A stretch of DNA of 64,000 nt, from assembly GCF_014384795.1 (NCBI RefSeq), contig NZ_JACRSR010000001.1:1-64000 (forward strand), written 5' to 3'. The DNA is from Gehongia tenuis (lineage in GTDB: Bacteria > Bacillota > Clostridia > Christensenellales > NSJ-53). This document shows positions 1 through 6,274 of this stretch, piece by piece; positions within the stretch are counted from its first letter, which is position 1; each line of letters starts with the position of its first letter. A program made the translations under genes and the position numbers. The notes under the pieces are model-generated. The model did not search any database. It worked only from the letters and a program-made list of their open reading frames with translations, and had not been told where the DNA came from.

Positions 1-112
1 GGTGGCAATGGCGAAGGGGAACCACCTGTACCCATGCCGAACACAGAAGTTAAGCCCTTTAGCGCCGAAGATACTTGGTGGGTAACTGCCCGGGAAAATA
101 GGTCGCCGCCGG
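1..112 (+). rRNA. rrf: 5S ribosomal RNA, 5' end cut by window edge
   Basis: The sequence carries the conserved 5S core: the CCATGCCGAACACAGAAGTT block, then AAGCCC and the GGTCGCCGCC 3' strand that pairs back to the first bases. Only the first few bases of helix I appear to lie outside the window. It is followed at once by an intrinsic terminator, so it is the last gene of an rRNA operon. In B. subtilis an rRNA operon (rrnA) also lies just upstream of the yaaO-tmk region, matching what follows here. Confidence 0.95.
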
Positions 113-123
113 ATTCCATTTTG

Positions 124-150
124 AGGAGATATCGAAAGATATCTCCTTTT
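124..150 (+). terminator. Intrinsic terminator of the rRNA operon
   Basis: A perfect 10-bp stem (124-133 with 138-147) closes a GAAA tetraloop and runs into a T-tract. It lies about 11 bases past the 5S end. Confidence 0.9.
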
Positions 151-192
151 TAATTTCCAAACATGGGGTTTTTTGAAGATCCAATAAAACAC

Positions 193-221
193 TTGATTTT
201 TGACGCTTTTTGATATATAAA
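193..221 (+). promoter_or_regulatory. Sigma-A-type promoter for the membrane protein gene at 260
   Basis: TTGATT (193-198), a 17-nt spacer and TATAAA (216-221) lie about 40 bases before the putative start at 260 and after the rRNA terminator. Confidence 0.6.
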
Positions 222-259
222 GGAAGAGTCCGATTCTTTGAATGTGAGGTAGTGAGAGG

Positions 260-766
260 TTGCTCTATAAAGAAACTTGTAAGCCCAAGACCGGTTCGGG
301 ATTTCAGAACATCCTGATGGTGGTGGGCATGGCGGTGGGCATCATTCTTTTTGTGGGCCTGACCAACATGCTGAAGAGGGCCTTTGGCCTGCCCTGGATC
401 GAGTATCTGGTCTATGTGGTGATCATTGCCTTTTGTTATTGGCTGATCAAGACCCGGGTTCAGGAATTTCGTTATGCGGTGGCGGAGGATGAACTCACGG
501 TGGAACGGATCGTGGGGGGACGGGAAAAGCTGCTGCTGAAGGTGGACCTCAAAACGGTGACCGCCGCAGGGATGGCTGCTCAACTGCCCCGCCTGAATTG
601 CAAGAATCATAACTTTGCTTTTCGCAAGGGTTCCGATCTGCTGGTGATTCAATATATGGAGAATGGCCAGCCCAAGCAGGTGACGCTGGATGCCAGCGAA
701 GAGTTTGTGCGCTGTGTGATGCACAGTCTCAAAAACTGCTGCCCGGAAGCAAGGATCTACCCATAA
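260..766 (+). CDS. Small membrane protein of unknown function
   Basis: This 168-aa product is not recognised as a named family. It has two hydrophobic segments (about residues 17-34 and 42-62) separated by a short loop, then a soluble C-terminal half of about 100 residues that resembles a bacterial PH-like or YcxB-like membrane-anchored domain in layout only. The TTG start at 260 is uncertain. A TGAGG motif lies 10 bases upstream, and an ATG at 317 would remove part of the first membrane segment. It has its own promoter and terminator, so it is probably monocistronic. It occupies the place that csfB/xpaC/yaaN hold in B. subtilis, but no homology to those is visible. Confidence 0.7.
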   Translation: MLYKETCKPKTGSGFQNILMVVGMAVGIILFVGLTNMLKRAFGLPWIEYLVYVVIIAFCYWLIKTRVQEFRYAVAEDELTVERIVGGREKLLLKVDLKTVTAAGMAAQLPRLNCKNHNFAFRKGSDLLVIQYMENGQPKQVTLDASEEFVRCVMHSLKNCCPEARIYP

Positions 767-787
767 ACGCCCTCAGGGCGTTTTTTT
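767..787 (+). terminator. Intrinsic terminator after the 260-766 gene
   Basis: ACGCCC (767-772) pairs with GGGCGT (776-781) and is followed by a T-run. It sits only about 14 bases before the next start codon, so downstream genes must rely on read-through or an unrecognised promoter. Confidence 0.8.
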
Positions 788-800
788 ATAGGAGGATTTT

Positions 801-2168
801 ATGAGACCCATCCACGATATGCTGGAAGAATACGCTTTTTCCATGCCCCTTCGGATGCACATGCCGGGCCACAAGGGCAGGATGCCCTACGGGCCATGGA
901 GCTGGACGCTTGATGTGACGGAGCTGGCAGGGACCGATGACCTGCGCCACCCCCTTAGGGGGATCGAAGCCGCGCAGACCCTGGCAGCGCGGGCCTTTGG
1001 TGCGTCGCGGACGTTCTTTTTGGTCAACGGCGCCACCAGCGGACTCCATGCCCTTTTGTGGACATTGAGGCCTGGGGAGCGGGTGATCGTAAGCCGGGAG
1101 TGTCATTTGTCGGTAATTCACGGTATTATAATGGCGGGATTGGAGCCGGTCTATGTGGAGCCCGAATGGGATGAGGAGCAGGAAATATGTCTCGGAATGA
1201 CGCCGGCCGGCCTGCGCAAGGCTTTGGCGGCGGGACCGGCGAAGGCCGTGCTGGCCACCTCGCCCAATTACTACGGTTATGGCTGTTCGGCCAGTCTGCT
1301 GGCCCGGATGGCCCATGATGCGGGTGCGGAGTTCTGGGTGGATCAGGCCCATGGCGCCCATTGGCCTTTCTATGGAGGGCTGCCTGAGGATGCGGGGAAG
1401 GCGGGCGCGGATGCCTTCGTGATGAGCGCCCATAAGACGCTGCCCGCGCCCACCCAGTGCGCCTATCTCCATGTGATTTCGCGGACCCTGGCGGAACGGG
1501 TGGACGAGACCCTTAGCCGGATTCAGACCACCAGTCCGAGCTTCCTGCTGTTGGGGGCGCTGGATGATGCCCGGTGCTTCATGGAGGAACAGGGCGGGGA
1601 GCGGCTGAGACGGCTGTATGCCGCCTGTCGGCAGATGGAAGGGGGGCTGGGCAAAGGACTGCGGGCGCTGAAGGAACGGCCGGGCTTTGTGCGGGATCGG
1701 ACGAGGATCGCCGTGGACGTGACGGAAAGGGGATGGACGGGCCACGAGGCCGCGGCTTGGCTGGAAGGCCGGGGAGTCCTTGCCGAGATGGCCGATGAGC
1801 GGCGGGTGGTCTTTTTGACCTCCGTGATGGATGAGCCAGAGGATGTCAAGCGGATGGGGGATGTGATGAACACCCTTCCCCGGAGGGCTGCGGGGAAAAG
1901 GCATGGGCATCCGCGGTTCCACCCTGAACTGTGGGCGGCAGGGGAGGTCTGCGGCATACCCGACGGCGGGAAGGAACGCGTGCCGCTGGAACAGGCGGCG
2001 GGCCGGATCGCCGCAGGGAGCGCCGGCGCCTATCCACCCGGTGTGCCGCTGATCCTTCCCGGCGAGAGGATTCGGGGGAAAGTTCTCGAATATATGGTGG
2101 AGACCGCAAAGCTGGGAGGAAAGCTCTTTGGCGTAAACGGCGGGATCACCGTTTTCAAGGAGGCATGA
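801..2168 (+). CDS. Orn/Lys/Arg decarboxylase family PLP enzyme (YaaO-like)
   Basis: This 455-aa protein starts with the typical MPGHKG motif (residues 22-27) and carries the PLP Schiff-base lysine in SAHKTLPA (K212). Together these mark the short, fold-type I decarboxylases of the YaaO/SpeA2 group. These enzymes decarboxylate a basic amino acid, with arginine or lysine most often assigned, in the cytoplasm; the substrate cannot be read from sequence. An AGGAGG lies about 5 bases before the ATG. The next gene starts 1 base after its stop codon. Its place before tmk and darA matches yaaO of B. subtilis, which supports the assignment. Confidence 0.88.
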   Translation: MRPIHDMLEEYAFSMPLRMHMPGHKGRMPYGPWSWTLDVTELAGTDDLRHPLRGIEAAQTLAARAFGASRTFFLVNGATSGLHALLWTLRPGERVIVSRECHLSVIHGIIMAGLEPVYVEPEWDEEQEICLGMTPAGLRKALAAGPAKAVLATSPNYYGYGCSASLLARMAHDAGAEFWVDQAHGAHWPFYGGLPEDAGKAGADAFVMSAHKTLPAPTQCAYLHVISRTLAERVDETLSRIQTTSPSFLLLGALDDARCFMEEQGGERLRRLYAACRQMEGGLGKGLRALKERPGFVRDRTRIAVDVTERGWTGHEAAAWLEGRGVLAEMADERRVVFLTSVMDEPEDVKRMGDVMNTLPRRAAGKRHGHPRFHPELWAAGEVCGIPDGGKERVPLEQAAGRIAAGSAGAYPPGVPLILPGERIRGKVLEYMVETAKLGGKLFGVNGGITVFKEA

Positions 2169-2169
2169 A

Positions 2170-2814
2170 ATGATGATCGTACTGTTTGATCTGGATGGGA
2201 CGCTCACCGATTCACGGGAGGGTATTTTTCACTCGGCGCGGATTGCATTGGAAGCCCTGGGACTGCCCCAGCCCGCCGATGAGCGGATGAAGGCCATGCT
2301 GGGGCCGCCTCTCAGCGATAGCTTTGAAAACATTCTGGGCGTGGATCCGGAGCGGGTGCCGGAGGCCATCGCCCACTACCGAGCCTACTACCGGGAGAAA
2401 GGCCTTTTTGAAAATCGGGTGTATGAAGGCGTCTACGGTATGCTGGGCGAGCTGAAGGCGGCGGGGCTGGATCTGTATCTTGCGACCTCCAAGCCCGCCG
2501 TGTTTGCTGAAAGAATTTTGGAGAAATACAGGCTGGACGGCTATTTTACCGGCGTGGTGGGCGCCGATCTTGATCCCAAGGGCATCAACCATAAGCTGGA
2601 CATCGTGAAGGAGGCTATGGGGCGCTACAGCGCGGGAAGATCCGCCGTGATGGTGGGGGATCGGATCATGGATATGGGTGCGGCCAAGGAACTGGGCCTG
2701 GGATCGGTATTTTGCGCCTATGGCTATGGCGAACCCAGGGAAGGAGAAGGCGCCGATTTTGTGGCGGACAGCCCCGCGGACGTGGCTTATTATATATTGG
2801 AAGGAAGTCGCTGA
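2170..2814 (+). CDS. HAD-superfamily phosphatase (phosphoglycolate/PpaX type)
   Basis: This 214-aa cytosolic protein has the HAD motif I DLDGTLTDS (residues 7-15), motif II ATSKP (about residue 100), and a motif III/IV region with VGDRIMDM. The large helical cap between motifs I and II is that of phosphoglycolate or pyrophosphate phosphatases. AAGGAGG at 2158-2164 serves ATG 2170, though ATG 2173 is also possible. Its TGA overlaps the tmk ATG by one base (2814), so the two are translationally coupled. The gene is not part of the Bacillus order and looks inserted between yaaO and tmk. Confidence 0.85.
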   Translation: MMIVLFDLDGTLTDSREGIFHSARIALEALGLPQPADERMKAMLGPPLSDSFENILGVDPERVPEAIAHYRAYYREKGLFENRVYEGVYGMLGELKAAGLDLYLATSKPAVFAERILEKYRLDGYFTGVVGADLDPKGINHKLDIVKEAMGRYSAGRSAVMVGDRIMDMGAAKELGLGSVFCAYGYGEPREGEGADFVADSPADVAYYILEGSR

Positions 2815-3416
2815 TGTTTATTACCTTTGAAGGCCCGGACGGTTCGGGCAAAAGCACCCAAATGGAGCTTTTGAAAGGTTTTTTGAAGGAGAAGGGCTAT
2901 GATGTGGTCATCAGCCGGGAGCCCGGCGGATGCCCGCTGTCCGAGGAGGTGCGCAGGCTTCTGCTGGACCCCGCCTACGAGGTGAATCCGGTGGCGGAGG
3001 CGCTGCTGTACGCCGCAGCCCGGGCTCAGCATGTGGCCGAGGTGATTAGGCCTGCTCTAAGTGCGGGCAAGATGGTGCTCTGCGACCGGTTCATCCATTC
3101 CTCTTTGGCCTACCAAGGCTACGGACGGGGTTTGGGGGAGGAGCTGGTGATGGCCATCAACCGTCCCGCTCTGCAGGGTGTCTGGCCGGACGCCACCTTT
3201 TTCTTTGATCTATCCGTATCCGATGCGCTTTTGCGCAAGAGCGCTCAAAAGGAGCTGGACCGGCTGGAGAGCGCGGGCGAGGATTTCCATGGCCGGGTCA
3301 TCGAGGGTTTCCGCAGTCTATGCGCAAAAATGCCGGAAATGGTGCGGCTGGATGCCAGTGAGACGGTGGAAAAGATTCAGCAAAAGATTCGGACAACCAT
3401 TGAATTGAATTTTTGA
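2814..3416 (+). CDS. tmk: Thymidylate kinase
   Basis: The 200-aa enzyme converts dTMP to dTDP with ATP in DNA precursor synthesis. The P-loop GPDGSGKST is at residues 7-15, the DRF motif is followed by SSLAYQG, and the basic lid region follows. An in-frame extension upstream to 2712 exists but lies inside the HAD gene. The ATG at 2814 within TGATG gives the normal MFITFEG start and length. The 3' end contains a promoter for the next gene. Confidence 0.96.
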   Translation: MFITFEGPDGSGKSTQMELLKGFLKEKGYDVVISREPGGCPLSEEVRRLLLDPAYEVNPVAEALLYAAARAQHVAEVIRPALSAGKMVLCDRFIHSSLAYQGYGRGLGEELVMAINRPALQGVWPDATFFFDLSVSDALLRKSAQKELDRLESAGEDFHGRVIEGFRSLCAKMPEMVRLDASETVEKIQQKIRTTIELNF

Positions 3417-3433
3417 ACGGAGTAGGGTATAAT
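3405..3433 (+). promoter_or_regulatory. Sigma-A promoter for darA/holB/ricT, -35 inside tmk
   Basis: TTGAAT (3405-3410) lies in the last codons of tmk. A 17-nt spacer leads to a consensus TATAAT (3428-3433), 33 bases before the darA ATG. Confidence 0.8.
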
Positions 3434-3465
3434 AGAATTACAAATCCGCGAAGGAGGGCTGAAGG

Positions 3466-3795
3466 ATGAAATTAATTATTGCAATCGTGCAGAATGAAGA
3501 CTCCGGACGGTTGATCGGAGAGCTGATGAACGACGGCTACAGTGTAACCAAGCTGGCAACCACCGGCGGTTTCCTGCGCGCCGGCAACACCACGCTGCTC
3601 TTGGGTGTGGATGAAGAGAAGATCGAGGGCGCGATGAAGATCATCGAGAAGATCTGCAAGTCCAGGAAACAGATCGCCACGTCTCCTTCCCCCATGACCG
3701 GCGGCACGGGCGTTTATATCCCCTATCCCATCGAGGTTACCGTGGGCGGAGCGACGGTGTTCGTTCTGAACGTGGAAGATTTCAAGAAGATGTAA
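3466..3795 (+). CDS. darA: PII-like cyclic-di-AMP-binding protein DarA (YaaQ)
   Basis: The 109-aa sequence matches the DarA/PstA family along its full length. It opens with MKLIIAIVQNED, then has the glycine-rich TTGGFL block and the C-terminal GGATVFVLNVE strand. Family members are soluble trimers that bind c-di-AMP in a pocket formed by the T-loop and B-loop; their output partner is unknown. AAGGAGG lies 8 bases before the ATG. It sits between tmk and holB as yaaQ does in Bacillus, but yaaR, which normally follows, is absent. Confidence 0.93.
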   Translation: MKLIIAIVQNEDSGRLIGELMNDGYSVTKLATTGGFLRAGNTTLLLGVDEEKIEGAMKIIEKICKSRKQIATSPSPMTGGTGVYIPYPIEVTVGGATVFVLNVEDFKKM

Positions 3796-3816
3796 TACTG
3801 AGCAGGAGGGATCTTC

Positions 3817-4719
3817 TTGCTAAAAAGTCAGCTTGAGGGACAATCCGCCTTGGTGGAAGCGTTTTTGGATCGGCTTTCGCTGGGGCGGATTGTTCATGCT
3901 TATATGATTGTGGGGCCGGAAGGCTCGGGCAAGAGGACCCTTGCCGCCTATCTGTCCAAAGCGGTGCTTTGCGAAGGAAAGCATCCGCCCTGCGGCCAGT
4001 GCAGGGGCTGCCGGCTCACGCTGTCGGACAACCATCCCGATGCTCTTACCTATGGACCGGAGGGACGGAGTCTCGGCGTGGCAACGGTGCGAAAGATCAT
4101 TGAGGATCTGTCCGTTCGGGCCTACTACGGGCGGCGCACGGTGGTGATTGAGGACGGGGAGAAGATGACGACCCAGGCGCAAAATGCGCTGCTCAAAATT
4201 TTGGAGGAGCCGCCGGAGGGAACGGTCTTCTTTCTGCTGGTGAGGGATGCGAACCGCATGCTGCCCACCATCCGTTCCCGATGCCAGCTGCTGCGCATGG
4301 GTCTGCTCACGCCGGGGCAGGCGGCGACGGTGCTGGAGGGGAAGGGCATTTCCCGGGAAATGGCGGCGGAAGCGGCGGAGTTTGCCGGCGGTGTCGTGGG
4401 TCAGGCGCTCCGCATGGCTAAGGACAAGGGCTTCATCGAACGCATGGAAAAGGCGAAACGAATTATGGCGGGCCTCCAAGGGGGCATGGACCCTTTTGGG
4501 CTCGCAGAGCTCATGGGAGAAAAAAAAGACATGGGGCCGATGCTGGACGCTTTGATGGTTCTGAGCCACCGGGATATGGCGGAGGGATCGTCCAGAGCGC
4601 GGGACTGGCTTGCGGCGCTTCTTAAGGCCAGGCGGGGGCTGGATCAGAATCTGGGCACCCAGATGGTCGCGGAGACATTATTTTTGGAGATGTCGGAGGA
4701 TACAAAATGGCAATCGTAA
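3817..4719 (+). CDS. holB: DNA polymerase III delta-prime subunit
   Basis: This 300-aa clamp-loader subunit has the AAA+ Walker A GPEGSGKRT (about residues 33-41), a four-cysteine zinc module (a cysteine, then CGQCRGC, about residues 52-65), and the sensor and SRC region IRSRCQ. It loads the beta clamp on primed DNA. The start is TTG 3817, preceded by AGGAGGG at 6-7 bases. The 3' end overlaps ricT by 13 bases, so the pair is coupled. Confidence 0.93.
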   Translation: MLKSQLEGQSALVEAFLDRLSLGRIVHAYMIVGPEGSGKRTLAAYLSKAVLCEGKHPPCGQCRGCRLTLSDNHPDALTYGPEGRSLGVATVRKIIEDLSVRAYYGRRTVVIEDGEKMTTQAQNALLKILEEPPEGTVFFLLVRDANRMLPTIRSRCQLLRMGLLTPGQAATVLEGKGISREMAAEAAEFAGGVVGQALRMAKDKGFIERMEKAKRIMAGLQGGMDPFGLAELMGEKKDMGPMLDALMVLSHRDMAEGSSRARDWLAALLKARRGLDQNLGTQMVAETLFLEMSEDTKWQS

Positions 4720-5846
4720 TTGGAGTGCGATTTCAAAAGATCGGGAAAGTCTATTACTTTGATCCCGGCGATATCAATTTTGAAGAGGGCGATGGCGCTA
4801 TCGTGTCCACCACTCGGGGAACCGAGCTGGGGGAAGTGGTGGTCGCGCCCAAGGAGGTTCCGGATGAGCGGATCGTGCCTCCGCTGAAGAAGGCGGTCAG
4901 AAAGGCCACGATTGACGACTACGAACGTCAGGAACAGAATGAGCAGAAGCAGAAGGAAGCTTTCCAGATCTGCCAGAGCAAGATCAATCAGCACAAGCTG
5001 GACATGAAGCTGGTGAATGTGGAATACGCTTTTGATGGGAATAAGATTACCTTTTTCTTTACCGCTGACGGCCGGGTGGATTTCCGGGAACTGGTCAAGG
5101 ATCTGGCGTCCCGGTTTCGCACCCGCATTGAGCTGAGGCAGATCGGTGTGCGGGACGAGACCAAGATGCTGGGCGGACTGGGCCCCTGCGGCCGGCCCGT
5201 ATGCTGCACGGCTTTTTTGGGCGATTTTCAGCCGGTATCCATCAAGATGGCCAAGGAGCAGAATCTTTCCCTCAATCCGGGCAAGATTTCCGGGCTGTGC
5301 GGAAGGCTGATGTGCTGCCTCAAGTATGAGCAGGACACCTATGAAAAGACCCGCAAGGGCATGCCCAGGCAGGGCAGCGAGGTGGGAACCCCTGAGGGCG
5401 CGGGGATCGTGGTGGAAAGCATGGTGCTGAAGGAACGGGTGAAGGTGCGGCTGCAGCTGCCCGACGGCACCATGGGGATCCGGGAATTCGCCGTGTCCGA
5501 GCTGTGTGCGCCGGAGGATGCACCCAAAGTGGAGGTTCATGAGCTGCCGCCGCCCCGTCCGCGGCCCGCACCCCGGCCCAGACCGGAGCGTCCCCGCCCG
5601 CCCAAGGCGAGGGAGCCGCTGGGAGAAAGCCAAAGCCCAAAACCCACCCCGGTGAAGCGGGGCGGGGAAAGGCCCCGTGTGCGCACCGATAAGGATGGGC
5701 AGAACAAAAAGCCCATTCCGCCAAAGGAAGACGGCACACCCAAGGAAGGGACGAACAGGCGCCGGAGAAACCGGCCCCGGCGGCGCCCGTCGGGCCAGGG
5801 TGGAGTGGCCAATAAACCCCCGGGAAATTCGGAGAAAAATAGTTAA
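4707..5846 (+). CDS. ricT: PSP1-domain protein RicT (YaaT)
   Basis: The first ~280 of 379 residues match RicT. The signature cysteine blocks are GPCGRPVCC and GLCGRLMCC (around residues 157-205). In B. subtilis, RicT joins RicA and RicF in an Fe-S-containing complex that affects RNase Y processing and sporulation or biofilm entry. The last ~95 residues form a proline/arginine/lysine-rich, low-complexity tail ending in a run of arginines. B. subtilis YaaT is shorter, so this looks like an added, probably RNA-binding or disordered, extension. RicA and RicF are not in this window. Confidence 0.92.
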   Translation: MAIVIGVRFQKIGKVYYFDPGDINFEEGDGAIVSTTRGTELGEVVVAPKEVPDERIVPPLKKAVRKATIDDYERQEQNEQKQKEAFQICQSKINQHKLDMKLVNVEYAFDGNKITFFFTADGRVDFRELVKDLASRFRTRIELRQIGVRDETKMLGGLGPCGRPVCCTAFLGDFQPVSIKMAKEQNLSLNPGKISGLCGRLMCCLKYEQDTYEKTRKGMPRQGSEVGTPEGAGIVVESMVLKERVKVRLQLPDGTMGIREFAVSELCAPEDAPKVEVHELPPPRPRPAPRPRPERPRPPKAREPLGESQSPKPTPVKRGGERPRVRTDKDGQNKKPIPPKEDGTPKEGTNRRRRNRPRRRPSGQGGVANKPPGNSEKNS

Positions 5847-5939
5847 AAAACCTCTTCCCATGTTTGCATCGGTGTGGTAGACTAAGGTTGCAAAAGCCAA
5901 GGGCTTATTGCTTGGAATTTGGTAAGGAGGTGACAAGAA

Positions 5940-6110
5940 ATGGCCTATAAGATTAATGACGAGTGCATCAGTTGCGGTGCTTGTGAAAGTGAGTGCCCGA
6001 CCAACGCCATTTCCGCTGGAGATGGAAAGTATCAGATCGACGCCGATGTGTGCATCGATTGCGGAGCTTGCGCTGGCGTATGCCCGGTGGATGCACCCCA
6101 GCCCGAATAA
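5940..6110 (+). CDS. 2x[4Fe-4S] ferredoxin
   Basis: This 56-aa protein contains two CxxCxxCxxxC motifs (C9, C12, C15, C19 and C38, C41, C44, C48), each with the usual proline after the last cysteine. It is a clostridial-type, bicluster, low-potential electron carrier. TAAGGAGGTG lies 7 bases before the ATG. It is followed directly by a strong terminator, so it is probably a monocistronic gene. It could supply electrons to the activases at 48.6-54.9 kb, but that link is only inference. Confidence 0.95.
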   Translation: MAYKINDECISCGACESECPTNAISAGDGKYQIDADVCIDCGACAGVCPVDAPQPE

Positions 6111-6121
6111 GCGACTACTTA

Positions 6122-6149
6122 AAAAAGACCCTATGCGGGGTCTTTTTTT
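6122..6149 (+). terminator. Intrinsic terminator after the ferredoxin gene
   Basis: An A-rich left arm ending in GACCC (to 6131) pairs with GGGTC (from 6138), with loop TATGCG, followed by seven Ts. Confidence 0.9.
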
Positions 6150-6199
6150 ATGCGTTTTACAGATATTGTTTGTTGGTGTAACAAAAATTTAATCTTCTT

Positions 6200-6239
6200 G
6201 TAAAGAGGTAGCAGGAATTTTTGGTTTCATGGAGAATTA
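6200..6239 (+). promoter_or_regulatory. Sigma-H-like promoter of the SpoIID/SH3 gene
   Basis: GTAAA (6200-6204), GCAGGAATT (AGGAATT 6213-6219), a 13-nt spacer and AGAATTA (6233-6239) resemble the sigma-H pattern RWAGGAxxT...HGAAT. The same blocks with the same spacing occur before the NlpC/P60 gene at 10424-10463. No good sigma-A promoter is visible here. Confidence 0.6.
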
Positions 6240-6274
6240 TGTAGGGCAGTAATAAAGAAATTGGGGGTTTATGC

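Noticed and set aside
113..259. tRNA gene after the 5S rRNA
   Set aside because: The stretch holds only the terminator and a promoter. No cloverleaf or TTCGA arm is present.
786..2207. Long minus-strand reading frame over the yaaO-like gene
   Set aside because: It is a shadow caused by G+C-rich codon bias. The plus-strand protein has clear family motifs, and no ribosome site or motif supports the antisense frame.
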